Assembly (NCBI GenBank): GCA_963921425.1
Contig: OY992839.1
Coordinates: 2,730,501 to 2,794,500, forward strand
Length of the DNA stretch: 64,000 nucleotides
Source: Dryas octopetala
Lineage: Eukaryota > Streptophyta > Magnoliopsida > Rosales > Rosaceae
Reading direction: 5' to 3'
The notes beneath the pieces were generated by a model. That model worked only from the letters and a program-made list of their open reading frames with translations. It was not told the DNA's origin and did not search any database. The position numbers were made by a program, and so were the translations under genes. Shown piece by piece: positions 1-19,848 of this stretch. Position 1 is the first letter of the stretch. The number at the start of each line of letters is the position of its first letter.

Positions 1-669
1 CTGCTTCGGTGCTTTACTTTGTTTGCCACTACCTAATTAATCTTTTTTTTCCTATGTAAAGCAAGAAAATTATGAAGCTTACAATGTGCCTTTAATCATC
101 ATCATAACTTTTAATTATTATTAAGGATTAGTTTAATTTGTTTGGTCATTACCCTCATGCTGCTAGTGAGTAGTGATGCTGATTGATCAGCTAGTCATAC
201 TTGTGAACATTTTTATATTTTTAATCTAATATTTTGGTAGTGTTGCTAATTCTATTGGGTAGGATTACCCTATAGAGTTTATATTTTAGGTCTTAATTTG
301 AGACTTCAAATTTAAAGTCTAATAAATATGATTATGAATTTGTCAAAATACAATGGGCTAACTACGTATGATTAACCATAACGAAGAATAAAGTTTAACC
401 AAACAAAAAATAAAGTGAGAAATTAATGAGAGGTAGAATCTCCTTTAATCAACTCATTACCCGGAAGCATGATGATCCATCTCTTTTACAAACAACATAT
501 AAGATACATATATCCTTACATAAATTGCTATAAGGCCACTATGTTTCCTCCAAACAGAGCACTAAGGACTGGTCGAATACATTGAGTGGTGACTGGTGAC
601 AACATCTTTTTCTCACCATCAACAAGACAAAAGACTACTGAGTGGGGTGACGACATATGCCTCATCAAA
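1..669. other. Intergenic, no gene seen
   Basis: AT-rich DNA with frequent stops in all frames. I see no protein family, RNA gene or clear repeat here. Confidence 0.6.
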
Positions 670-678
670 TAAAATAAA

Positions 679-1049
679 GGGTCTTTTTCAATTTTGATAG
701 ATGAATTTTGAGCATTGTTTCAATTAGGTATTTAAATTATTATTTATCTTAATTTTATATCTTAATTTTTATTTTGTCTCAATTTAGTATATAATATGAC
801 TTTTATCAAATAAGGCATCAAAATTAGGGGCATTTTAGTCAACATAGAATCATGAATAAACTAAATTGACCCTGGGAATAAGACATGTGCAACATATATG
901 ACCAAATTGTTAGTATTTTTTTTAAAAAGTCACATTATATACCCATTTGAGACAAAATAAAAGTTTAAGTAAGAAATTAGGATAAATAATAGTTTAAGTA
1001 TTTAATTAGGATATGTCCAAAGCTCAGGTATCAAAAGTAAAAAAAACCC
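679..1049. mobile_element. Non-autonomous foldback element with 9-bp target duplication (MULE-like MITE)
   Basis: The two halves are imperfect reverse complements: roughly 679-805 pairs with 925-1049. The ends read GGGTCTTTTTCAATTTTGAT on the left and a matching TATCAAAAG...ACCC on the right. The direct repeat TAAAATAAA flanks both sides (670-678 and 1050-1058). Nine-base target duplications with long inverted arms are typical of Mutator-like elements. No coding capacity is visible. The flank is A/T-rich, so the duplication could partly be chance. Confidence 0.6.
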
Positions 1050-1058
1050 TAAAATAAA

Positions 1059-1681
1059 ATAATTATCCTTTGTCCCTTTTTTTGGGTCAAGCTCCTTTGT
1101 CCTTTTTATGTATATACATAAAATAAAATAATTCTCCTTTGTCCTTTTATGTATATATATATGTGCATTATTGATTCAAGCAGCTTATCTAGCCTACAAT
1201 TACATCCCAGCAAGTAAGGAAGCTTATTTATCAACTTTGTTCTGGGGGTTGGGCAGCATAAATTTAATTTGCAGACCAAGAGGCCCAAGAGAGTGGGCAA
1301 CCACTAACCCCTTCTTTCTATGACCACACATTACAAAAGTCATCATCTTTGTAGGATACTATTTGTTTGTATACTGACTGTTCTATAAGATCCCAAGTGA
1401 GAGGGAGAGCACAACTTTTGTTTTTTCCTCTCTTCAAGAGCTTAGATATGATATTTGCCATATGTTCATATTTGATTTTGCAGTGAAATAATAAGAGTAA
1501 TGCTATATGTATCACGTTACTAACTATATTGTTAAAATGTTAATCACATCTCTCACCAAGATGAGATCTACTTATATAGGTTATAAAAGAATATATTTTC
1601 ATACACAAATGAATAAATGAATTACTTTATCAGGACAATTAAGCTTATAGTAGACTAACCAATGTGCATGAAATAACACTT
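1059..1681. other. Intergenic, no gene seen
   Basis: AT-rich sequence with short TA runs near 1150-1165. The short open frames on the minus strand show no family signature. Confidence 0.5.
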
Positions 1682-2056
1682 TCATGGAAACAACAAAGAA
1701 AGCAACAAGAAGAATGGGATAAACACAAATAAAAAGATGGAACAAGAGCCTAGCTTAGAAGCAGATACTGGGGATTCTTCTTTCTTCCTCTTCTTGTTTC
1801 TTGTTCTTAAAGACTTACCCAACTTCACATCTCCAAAGAACAAGTGAACTCCTGGATCTCTCATTTTCACACAACTCCCATGCAAAAAGGAATTGTTGGC
1901 CCCCTGGACATTGTTGTTTATGTAAATGTTGATGCAGCAACAACCATGAGAGTGGGACTCACCTTTGGTGTTTGGATGTATGAAAAATGCTGCCCCAGTG
2001 TTCTTTCCTTCTAAGTTGATGTGTTCAAAGGAGCCATGGCCGACCTTTGGGTCCAT
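1682..2056 (-). CDS. Small conserved hypothetical protein with basic stretch and C-terminal hydrophobic tail
   Basis: A single-exon frame of 124 residues. The centre carries the Asn-rich segment NIYINNNVQG followed by KMRDPGVHLFFGDVKLGK. From memory, this resembles a small plant protein family of unknown function with the same NNNVQG...DPGV...FGD core. A Cys triplet (CCC) lies just before the core. The end has a strongly basic cluster (RTRNKKRKK) and then about 20 hydrophobic residues running to the stop, the arrangement of a tail-anchored membrane protein. I chose the first Met of the frame because the conserved-looking part lies well inside. It stands alone on the minus strand, about 1.2 kb downstream of the complex I gene. 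Function is unknown. The chief doubt is whether the gene continues through an intron into DNA I have not joined. Confidence 0.55.
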   Translation of the reverse strand: MDPKVGHGSFEHINLEGKNTGAAFFIHPNTKGESHSHGCCCINIYINNNVQGANNSFLHGSCVKMRDPGVHLFFGDVKLGKSLRTRNKKRKKEESPVSASKLGSCSIFLFVFIPFFLLLSLLFP

Positions 2057-3261
2057 AATGTGTTGGATGGGTCTTGTAGACTAGGAGTAGATTGAGATTT
2101 GCTATTTCTTTTCTCCTTATTGAAGTACTCTGAATCAAGTTTTTCACAGATGATGGTAGTTCCAATTCATGCTTCTTGCTTCCTTACTTGCAATATGAGT
2201 TTGGTATATAGACTTTGCAAGGAAAGCCAATATTCTTGTTAAACCACTTTATGCCAAACTAAAATTTTTAAGAAAGAATTTGCATTGCTTCCACCTATAA
2301 CTCATATTCTTAACAACTGCCTAAACCATGAATTGTCTTATAACCCATTAATAATATAGATGAAAATTAGAATTGTTCAAGAAACAAGCGATCCCTATTC
2401 TCAATACCAATACATCCCAGACAGATTTCTTTTGTTCCATCAACTAATTTTAGTCTTGAATCCCAATGGGGAGGGGAGATTGATTAATATTTTTATATAT
2501 TCTTCTAATTTCTGTGTATTAAACTACTACAGTATCATATTTTTTGTTACTTTATGACTTTTTTCCCTACACTCGATCTCAAACATGATAATGAGTAATG
2601 AACCACAACATCACAAGTTCGGTTAATCTCACAATATCGCCAGTACAGAAGTAATTTAGCCACTCCTCACACAAAATTTAGAGTTGCTTGTACTGATGAA
2701 AATAGATTTCATTCTATTGGGGAGGAAAACATTTCTTCACTTCCTTTCTCCAGCATACAGAAATATCTTGATTCATCAAAGGGTATATTTAAAGCCAACA
2801 CAAAAAAGATACAATGAATTCCCTTCATAACTCAGGGCTTATGAACAAGCAAAAAAAAGAAAGAAAAGAATTTCTCAAATATCTTGAAATTACAAATGAT
2901 CGCAATTTGGTCAAATGTTACAGATATGAAACCATGAAAGAATTAACTCTCCATATCTTTTATTGTTTCCTACTATTTCTCAACAGAAGCAAGCAACCCT
3001 CTGAAAACCTGTCATTACCAAGGATAAATAATTAGAAACTCATAAAAAACCCATGGAAATTATGATCACAATGGGCACAAAGCCGCACAATTTTGATATA
3101 AAATGGCCAGAAGTAATCATAGACAGAGATTATTAATATATCATTCTAAAATACCATGAGTGAATGAAACAGAAGTCTTGCACCCCAAACCTGATTCAAA
3201 GTTTCCAAGTGGGTTGCACGTCTGGACTAAAAGCAGTTGGGAATTACAGAGCCTGAGAAAC
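2057..3261. other. Intergenic, probable 3' region of the complex I gene
   Basis: AT-rich DNA. The right part (about 3040-3261) should hold the 3' untranslated region of the downstream-reading NDUFA9 gene. No further gene is seen. Confidence 0.5.
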
Positions 3262-6200
3262 TCATGGCCAAGCATCTGGCGACACTCTTTCACTGATTGT
3301 AGAACCGAACTGTGGGCCACCCTTACGATACTGGATAAGGAACTCACTAGGGTAACCCTTCACCTTATGGGGCACAATTCCAAGATCATTGAAAGTCAAA
3401 GCTACAAAGCGCACCACAAAATTGAGAAAAATGAGAACATTAACCAACCGTAAACAAGCAAATGATGACAAAAGCATGGGAAGAAGAAATTACAAGCCTG
3501 ATCCTAAAAATTACTGAACTTACAATTTTCTGAGACGACTGTATCTGTAGCTTGGGCAAGGAGTTGATCTAGGTTGAAGATTTCAGGATTCGGTAATGGA
3601 AATGGAACTTTTTTAAGCAATATCTCCCGTGGCATTGCGATTGCCTGGAACATTCAAAGCCATAAGCAGTTGAGGTTCAAGTCAACATTATTAATAAAAG
3701 AAAAATGCATACTTAGGTATGCATCTTGGACTGGGAGACAGGGCACTTACATGGTTATAAAGATATACACCAATACAGGCTTCCCACAAGACTAGTTTGT
3801 GGCATGAAATTGATAAAAAAAAAAAATAAAAAAAAAAACACACACACCAAGACACCTGCATATCCTAGTTATCCCGGGTTTCGCAGTTAAGGAATCCTAC
3901 GACATATGCATAATTATGGCTGTGATGATGGCAACCCCTCATTTGTCATTGGAAAGCAAAAACAAATTTATGCACTGCAACTCTCATAGTTGGGCATAAC
4001 ATCTTTGAGTTAGTATAATATTGTTTTTAAGTTATTATCTTTGACCTACCTAGCAAAATAATTTGCATACAGTTTTATAGATAATGGGCTTTACTTGGCC
4101 AAGTGATGATGAATTGGCAACATTTAAACCATCGGAATTACTATTGGTAAAAAAAATCTTTTCTATCTTCTTTTACTGCGCCGGGTGGGGGTGGGCTTAG
4201 CTTACTTGTTCACACACTTGCATCATCAAGAGCCATACATATTTACCTTTGCAATTGGGAGAGGAACCTTCACGTAGCGAGGCCATTCGCGGATCGTTTC
4301 AAACATAAGCTCTGCCTGCATTACTCTGGGGGATCAGCAAGAGTAAATCCACGATAATGCAACAACTTCAGAGAAACAGATGAGAAATTACCAATTCATG
4401 CACTGTAAAGATATCAGGCCCACCAAGTTCGTAAACTTGTCCCATGCTGCTGCCATCATCTTTCAAGGCTCCCACGATTGCAGCAGCAACATCAACAACA
4501 TATACAGGTTGGATTCTTGCCAGAAAAAATATTAAAATGAAGTTTCATAAAAGGGCATACAAGTGCATGATCAACATTGTTAAATTATTGAATTTGAAAA
4601 ATTAAAATTAACTGACTTTCAATTGAGAGATTGGAGACATACTTGGTAGACCCATCCCCAACAAGAGGAAGAAAGCTGTATTTTTTTGCAAAGTGTGCCC
4701 ACCGATTCAAAATCCGATCCTCTGTACCAATCATTACAGCAGGTCTCATAATTGTGGCCTATTGAACAAAGAAAATGTTAGCAGCTATACTCCTGAAATA
4801 AACGCAGATCCAGGGAAACAAAGATAATAAATCTACCTCTGGTAATTCACTTAAAACAGCTTCCTCTGCAGCAGCTTTAGCCCTTAGAAATCTGGATGGT
4901 GATGAGGGAGATACCCCTAAACAAGAAACTTGAATAAATCTCATGATACCACCGTGTTCCTTGGAAATCTGCACAAACATATAAAAATAAAATAAAATAA
5001 GAGACCAATAGCTGCATTACTAATACTGCCAAATGAAAGAGGGAGAGGAGGATACAAACTCAGCTAATGAAAAGGCATGATAACAAACACAAGGATAATT
5101 ACAAGAAGAAATACAGGTCATACCTGTAAATAGATGACAAAGCACTATTCAGAAGGAATGTATAATGTAGAATGAAGTGTTTTCTTTAATAATGTACAAA
5201 GTACATTTACTATAAATAAACCTCTTCACAACCACCTTCACACATATTAAATCTGTTATATAGTTCCTAGCTAATGATGGGTGTAACACTTGTTGACAAT
5301 AAAAGGTCACATCATACTCCCAAATTCATATATGAGTAAATAATAGCTTTTCTTTTCTTCAACTATAATTTTAGTGCTATGTTTGCAACCTGCCAGCTCA
5401 CATCCATCTATATATCCAGTCTACTAAAGAAAATTCTCTAACTGACTGCTTACTAATCGGATATTGAGCAGAAATCAGATCCCATAAGACAGTTCTGGAT
5501 ATCTTGAAAGAATACTTCAATTACGGGCTTTACAGCTGCATCTCAGACTGCAACTTGGGTGTAGAATAATACTATACAGTACAAAATATTGAAACTGTGG
5601 CAAAATAGTCTTGTGAATATATACACTTTTATTATTCTCATTTTTGTTAAGGAGAATGCTTTGTGAAACAAATTTTTAAGAGAAATAGATGGAACTAAGA
5701 TCAGAAGCAAATGACAATAATGTAATGAATGTCATGAATGTCAATGTAGGATACCAACCGTCGCAAGCTGTTCGGCCATGGAATGATTCACTTCCATAAA
5801 GCTAAAGTTTCTTGTCTCATACTCCCTCCCTGCCAAGCTACAAAGTGTGATTTCCTTCATTGAATTCAAGATTTTAATATCTTTAACATGTAAAATTACA
5901 AGTGAAGAATGTATACCAATGAGATTGATAACCACATTAGCTTTTGCCAATACTGCCTTGATTGAATTTTCATCTCTCGGATTGTATTTCATTGGTACTA
6001 TCTGAGTAAGTGAATTGTGAGAAGATCAGTAACATAACAGATTGAAGCATGGATAAAAGATACATTGCCCCAGTCAAGAAAATATATTTTACTATATGAA
6101 ACAACATAGACTACTCTACCTGTCCCAGATCTCCCATCAACTTGAGATGACGATGGGAATCTTCAGAACCGCGGAAGGGAACTAACACCTGACTTCCCAT

Positions 6201-7294
6201 TTTGGCTGAAAGAATTTTATATAATCAGAACAAGCATGCACTGAAAACGCTAAAAACACACTTTCATGGAAAACAGATGAAAAACACACTTTCGTGCATA
6301 AAGTTCAGTCCAGAAACCTCCTACTAGAAAGGTTCTTAATCAAAACCAATGTAATCTACAAATTATGCATGCATGTAAATTCAATGGAATGCCAATTACA
6401 AGCATTTATATACATTTAACTCACCAAGTTGTTGTACAAGATAACGACCAAGGAACCCAGTAGACCCAAAAACTGCAGCAACAATGCCACTGAAAAAAGA
6501 GAGATTATTCTAAAAATAATATAAACAACACAATTATAGGGAAATACAAAATTACAAGCCTAATCCCTTATCAGTCATAACTGACCATATTGACAAAGGA
6601 GAGATATACAACTATTGAACGGGTTTCAATATCTGCGGTTTGTGGGTTTTCTATTTCTATTTTTGTCATGTGGAAACAAAAAGCTTAACTCAACTGTATG
6701 GTTAAACCACTAATACCACATCATCTTCACCTGGCTCAATCATAAAAATATTTCCTCTCAAGATTTGAGCTGGTAGGTAGCTTCTTAGAAGTTGCATTCG
6801 AATGCTAAACATACCATCTATTTACTTACTAAGAAAAATGTAAGAAATCTATCCTCTCTTAATAGGCTCATTTCAGCTCATATATCATTACCTCAGGCCC
6901 CAAATATTCATACTGAGTAAATTCAAATTCGACTAAAAGTCTGAACTTTTCCTACATTTTCTCAGAAAACAAACAGACCAACAAAAAATGTAGAATTGGA
7001 GTGTGTGTTACCTAACAGATGATCTTCCACCAGTGCCCTTGCGTACAAGGTGCCCCACTCCCTTGGTGGCGAGCGTAGATCCGTACTTTGGACGATCAGC
7101 TCCATAATCTACAAAAATTGGACGAACTGGGACGTTACCAAACATAGAGAATTCCGAAGGCAAAACCCTAAAGAAATGAATAGGGAATGAGTTGGGTTAC
7201 AGTGATAGGGAGCAGGGTAGATTGACTTGAGCGACGAGACTGAAGAGGAGGGCTTCAGGTATTGGTGCCCCACACGCTTCGTAATGGTCTGCAT
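3262..7294 (-). CDS. NDUFA9: NADH dehydrogenase (ubiquinone) 1 alpha subcomplex subunit 9, mitochondrial (39-kDa complex I subunit)
   Basis: An accessory subunit of mitochondrial complex I, an atypical short-chain dehydrogenase fold that binds NADPH and stabilises the matrix arm. Twelve coding exons join in phase: 7294-7201, 7108-7012, 6489-6425, 6205-6120, 6001-5917, 5829-5759, 4968-4837, 4758-4643, 4515-4392, 4315-4247, 3644-3524 and 3401-3262. They give 1200 nt, or 399 aa, close to the roughly 400 aa of plant homologues. Visible features are a basic, Ser-rich N-terminus fitting a mitochondrial presequence, the Rossmann glycine motif GSTGFLG at about residues 72-78, NVVINLIG, the conserved FIQVSCLG segment, and the C-terminal GGPQFGST. 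The start at 7294 was preferred over an in-frame Met at 7339 because homologues begin with a short presequence of this type. All introns are GT-AG. The final exons and family assignment are secure; the exact exon 1 donor is slightly less so. Confidence 0.94.
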
Positions 7295-7403
7295 CGTGTG
7301 CTCAGCTGCTGCAGTTTCACAGAGAGAGAGAGAGAGCACTAAAACAAGGGCTGGGCGAAGAAGAAGATGGGGATGGTTCTGACTTCTGAGTTCCGAGTTC
7401 CGA

Positions 7404-7516
7404 GTTGGGCCATATGCTATGTGATATTTGCAAAGATTGTGAGCCCAATTTACGTGAGTGTAAATGTCTTGGGCTTCTATTATTTTTTTGGTCCATTGAT
7501 GGTAGACGGGCCCAAA
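7404..7516. promoter_or_regulatory. GGCCCA/TGGGCC (site II-like) motifs upstream of NDUFA9
   Basis: TGGGCC lies near 7406-7411 and GGGCCCA near 7508-7514, with GAGCCCAAT between them. Such motifs are common in promoters of nuclear genes for mitochondrial and ribosomal proteins, where TCP factors bind. That they drive NDUFA9 is inference from position, about 110-220 bp upstream of the start codon. Confidence 0.45.
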
Positions 7517-9057
7517 TGAGGTCCTTTATGTGAGCCTCGGCTTCCTTTAATTAAATTAAAAATAAAAAATTGAGGAAAATGTTTTCCAAATTGTTTTAAA
7601 ATAGGAAAAAACATAAAAATAGAATTAAAAAGATGAATATGCATATGTTTTGTGGGTGAGTGTCATACTTACCATTCATGCTAATTATATAAGGATTTAA
7701 TATATGTATAATACACACAATTGGACAATTTCATACTACTATTTTAATCATATAACCTCAAACCGACCTATAAAAAATTGATAAGTATACCTCAACTCAA
7801 ATGTCATTCAAATATCTTCTTCTTATGACCTAAACAACCTAGGAAATGAAGGAGAATTGAAGGAGAACTCGAGTTGGGGTGTACTTATCAATTTTTTCAG
7901 TTCTGGTATTTTATGTTCTTAATTAAAATTTTGATTTCTAGGTCGGTTTGAAATTGTGTGATGAATTGAGAAATTTTAAATATGTTTCTAATAGCTTAAA
8001 AAATTAATTTGAGGTGTTGAATTCGAAGAAAATTGAAATTGAAAGAAATTTCAAAAATCTAAATTTTTTTAAAAAAAATAGGACAGTTTCAAATGGCTAA
8101 TTTTATAATCATTTATCTCGAATTTTATAACTCAGTTTTAAATCTTTTTTATATAGTTGTAAAAAAAAAATTCATAACTTCAAAACTAATATAAAATTAT
8201 TGAGTTTAGTGCAGATTTAATAAATTAAAAGTTGAGTCAATATTAAGAAAAAAAAAACTGAAAAAAAGAGAGACGGAATGGCCATTTTGCCTCTCCATTT
8301 AACATTTGTTTATGAAACTTTGACAAAATGAACCCAATGGCAAACTTCAAAAAAATTATGGATCATAAAAACGAAAATAAAAAATCATAGACCAATCCGA
8401 GATAAAGTGGACCATTTTGGTAATTCCCTCTTTTGTATATGTTACGGATCAAGACAGAATATAAGGTTGTATAAGTTACAGGTCAGTTTTTAATCAAAAA
8501 TGAAATCCACTCAGAAACAAAAGAAACAAGAACAAAAAGTGGAATTATGATTCTATCACCAGGGTCTAACACTGCACTGCTTTTGCCACCAAAATTGTGG
8601 AATAAACATTGACTAATCCTTTCAGACCAAAAAAACATGGACTAACCCAGCTCAACCTATTCCTAACTAAATAGAGACCAACTGCTTCAATCTAGACACT
8701 ACAATATTGAACATTATTAAACACAAATCTGCCCCCATTTACGCCCCTTCCTTGTAATTTATTTATTACCAACCTCACACAACCTACTTATTTTCTGACC
8801 AAGTACACTGTCCACAAAAGAATTCCCCGATTCGGCTTTGGGGGATGAATTAGCCCGTAGTCACTGTAAATTAGAAACAAATTTCCTCCAATGGGGTTTT
8901 GGATTGATAACATGACATGCACCTTTATCCTTCCCATTTATCTTTCAACTTGCCGAATGCAGCAGCAGCAGCAAGGAAAGCGGCATCAACTGTTTCATTT
9001 TGTGATCATCTGCTCTTGCTGCCTTAAAATCAAAGGTTCTCAGCCATGCCATCCAAA
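7517..9057. other. Intergenic between NDUFA9 and the ABCC5-type gene
   Basis: AT-rich spacer. The right end (roughly 8500-9057) should include the 3' untranslated region of the ABCC5-type gene. A small plus-strand frame at 8891-9193 overlaps the last ABCC5 exon in antisense and is not supported. A foldback repeat is listed separately. Confidence 0.5.
7712..7966. repeat. Imperfect inverted repeat, possible decayed MITE
   Basis: TCAAACCGACCTATAAAAAA and TTGATAAGTATACCTCAACT at about 7756-7798 are mirrored by GAGTTGGGGTGTACTTATCA at about 7870 and by AGGTCGGTTTGA at about 7941-7952. ACACAATT recurs in inverted form at the outer edges. I could not find a clean target duplication. Confidence 0.45.
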
Positions 9058-16366
<7,309 letters not shown>

Positions 16367-16423
16367 TATTGAATACAGTGTGTTTGTGAAGGAGTCGATT
16401 GAAGAGAGTAAGTAGATGGTGAG

Positions 16424-16723
16424 CTAAGCGAGAGAGATCGAAGCGTTTGGCAGAGAGGGGCATTTCACCATCTGAGTTTTAAGAGGCAAACCAAATGCGT
16501 GTTTGGAGATAATAGCTGCAGACACATTGCACATGGAAACAAACAGATTTTATCATCAACACGAAAAACGAAGAGAGAGAGAGAGAGAAAAAAAAAAAAA
16601 ACGATTCTCTTTCTCTTTCTTCTTCTATTTCTTTTGTTATCTAGAGAAACACAAACGGACAAAGACGATGACGAAAAATAAAAAGAGAAAAAATCACAGA
16701 AAATAAACAAAAAGATAACTGAC
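16424..16723 (-). promoter_or_regulatory. Probable 5' leader of the ABCC5-type gene: candidate intron and 15-codon uORF
   Basis: On the minus strand a donor (CGCAG/GTCAGT at 16724/16723) and an acceptor (AACTCAG at 16472) would excise an intron of about 250 bp from the leader. The leader exon after the acceptor begins with ATG at 16471 and reads 15 codons to TAG at 16424, about 57 bases before the main start. If this splice form exists, the transcript carries a short upstream frame that could limit translation. The intron is inferred from splice signals only. Confidence 0.35.
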
Positions 16724-17355
16724 CTGCGATGGAGATTTTCAGATTGCCGAGGCAAGCCTGGGAGAGAGGAGAAGAAGAATCATAAACCCCAACAAGCTCT
16801 GCCTCTGAAACGCAAACCAACAGTACCCAGATAGATAACAGAGCTTTAGACTACAATTTCTTAGAAAAAACGATAAACGACAATATGGGTTGGGCTGGCT
16901 TAACGTGTAGAATTAGAGAAGAGAGAGTCTTCGTTCTTTTCTTCTTCTTCTTAAAAAATGTTTTAACACTATGCCATTTGTAAAGTTGTTATACAAACAC
17001 TGTCGAGATGGAGAGACAGCGAGCGAGAGAGAGTTTTGGAGGGTAGTTTTGGTGAAAATGGAAGGTTTTTTTGTGTTTATTGCTTTTCAAATTTTAATTT
17101 TGATCTGCTTCATTTATTACTGATATCTAATTCTGCATTATTTATACTCACACATGTACTCAAGATGTCAGTGTGGCTTGAAAAGAAAGTTGTAGAAAAA
17201 AGAATATTATTGGTTTGATATCAAAGGAATATTATTTTCATTGACATGGGTTTTGTGGTTATTGATGAGATCATGATGGGGATCTCATAATGTGTTTAGA
17301 AAGACATTAGATAATTTAGATTATGATTTATGAGTGGACAGTCCATTTGTTAATG

Positions 17356-17358
<3 letters not shown>

Positions 17359-17416
<58 letters not shown>
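17359..17416. repeat. (GA)n microsatellite
   Basis: About 29 uninterrupted GA dinucleotides about 1 kb upstream of the ABCC5-type start codon. Such runs are highly length-variable and usable as a marker. GAGA repeats can bind BPC/BBR proteins, but a role here is not shown. Confidence 0.95.
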
Positions 17417-17418
<2 letters not shown>

Positions 17419-19839
17419 AGTGTGTTTGTAATGTAGATGGTGGTGTTGGTTGGTGGGTGGTGGTGGATTACTGGATTCCGAATGAGAATATGAGCATGAT
17501 GCCATGATGATAAGCTTTTTGGGTTTATTAATACTTATTTCTAAGATTCACCACTTTGGGATTGAGCACCTCATTCATATATTTCTTAATGGGGCACCCA
17601 ACACCTTAATTACAATTCGTGAAAAGTGAAAACTCATAGTTGCTTTTTAGAGATAGAGCATTGAGACGGTTATTAGTACAATGACTTACCATCTTATATA
17701 TTATATATTTTTATTATAGATAAAATTTACGTAAGTGATGAATCTCACACACAAGTGAATCTTATTTTTATTATATAAATTGTACATAAGACAGTGGTCC
17801 ATATGATACAACTTGGTTTTTTCATAATGTTAAAAACGTACATTTTTAGACTAAATGGTTAAACCATGTTATGCCATATGTGATGGATGTGTTAATGATT
17901 GACTGATCATAATAATTGATAATTTATTTTATTAATATGATTTAAAAACAGGACTATTCTACGATACTTATAATAATACCAATATGCATGTACTAATTTA
18001 CTCACTTGTTTTCACACACGATTTACTCATACAGTACAAGTGTACAACCACTCTATAAGTATGGTCCTCGATCTCTAGATTCTCTAGTCTCTAACATATC
18101 TTTGTGAAGAACCAGAAGCAAGTGTTAATTGAAAGGACTCAATTTGGTGAGTTGGGTGTGCCTCATTTAAATTGTGTTTGGTTTTTTGTGTTGAACATGT
18201 GTATCGAATACCGGACTTATCACCTACCTTGGCTGTTTCTGTACAGAAAGAAGAAAGAAGAAGATCGATGATGACAAAATGATCACCAAAGCAAAGCGTA
18301 GCCTTTTTCACATTTTCTAGTTCATTGGGAAAGTTATGGCTATCATGGGCTCATCATGGATGATGCAAATTTCTTTCCAGCTGACATGCATACGTGGCTG
18401 TGGGGGCATCCTTGTACTTTTGCTAACATTTTTATATACACTTGGGTGTGCATACATGCATGTCTGTGATGCACTAAAATTTGTGTGAAAGTTTTTTGCA
18501 GAAGTAAAGTGAGAATCTTTAGTCATGCATCCCAACTCAAATTGCATGGCATTCAAAAGACAATACAACTAATGAAATTGGCATAACTAAAGTGGCTTCA
18601 TTCCCCCAAAATTAAAGGTACAGATTGAAAAGTTTCAGGGCAATACAATGCACTTCAAAAGAGAGCATCGAAATTATGCCTTTTAGAATTGATTGTGCAC
18701 ATTATGTGGCATGAATGCTATAGTATTTTTTTAAAAAAAATTTGATGTATTTATAATACCATACTAATATTACATATGGTATGTTCGATACTTTTAACAT
18801 TATTGTATTTGATCATTATAGATAAGAAAAATTAATCATTTGTAATAATTAATTTTTAGATAAAACTTGCATGTTCCCGTGATAGGGGACGTGCATGGCA
18901 TATATCCCTCTCAAGAGAGAGATAAAGACAAAAATGAGAAAAAGAGAAAGAGAAGAAAGAGACCGAGATGAGAGAGATGTCACATCTCCTATTTCCAGTG
19001 ACAGGCAATTCCTTCTCTTGATTTTTTAGTAGTGATAAGTCAAAACATTTATTTCTCTTTTTTATAAAACATATCACAATAACCTTATAGCTTAAAGTTC
19101 ATACTCTCTTAAACCACCAGCCAGTCAAACATTTGGGATCAAACCTACCATCTTTACAAGATTTTGGTAATCCATCACAAACGTCCAACAACCTTTTCTT
19201 GAACTTGGAATTAAATTCTTTGTCTGCTTGATGCTGACTTTAGCTAATACAAATTGTAATATTGTTGTGGCTTAAATTATAAGTTCTATCAAACTCAAAT
19301 TCATTCCACTTAGGTTGGACCCACATTATTCGTCATTGAGATTGTACACGTGTACTGACTTTCGTATTTTGTAAACTAATAAATTTTAAAATGTATAAGT
19401 AATGTAATAGTATATTGTTTGTTCATATATATTTAGTCTTACTTACCGACTCTCGCTTTGAATATCTCACTTTGTTCATATTTAATTAGTCTCTAATATT
19501 GGTGTATTGTATTTATATATAACCATGCATGCGGACGTGTTCATTGTTTTCTTTTTCTTTCAGCCTAAAAGAGTACACGTGTTGGATAGTTTAATTATTA
19601 TTTTAAAAACAAATCTTTATTTTAATCCCACTTGATGTTCACAAAACTAAAACCACGATTGACCATTCGATTAATTTACAGCTACACTTCTTCGATCTCC
19701 ACGGTTGACATATATGATATATCAATGCCAAATTTTGTCAGGCATTCCGATGGCAATTACTGGCCGGAATTGATAGTACGCATTTGTTGAATTGATTTCT
19801 TTTATTTCTCTTATTACTAACTGTAATAGCTGATTATAG
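17417..19839. other. Long intergenic stretch, no gene seen
   Basis: AT-rich DNA without any frame I can assign to a family. Short minus-strand frames near 18084-18568 and 18856-19077 have no recognisable motifs, and the second is largely a purine-rich run. Confidence 0.5.
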
Positions 19840-19848
19840 TAAATAATT

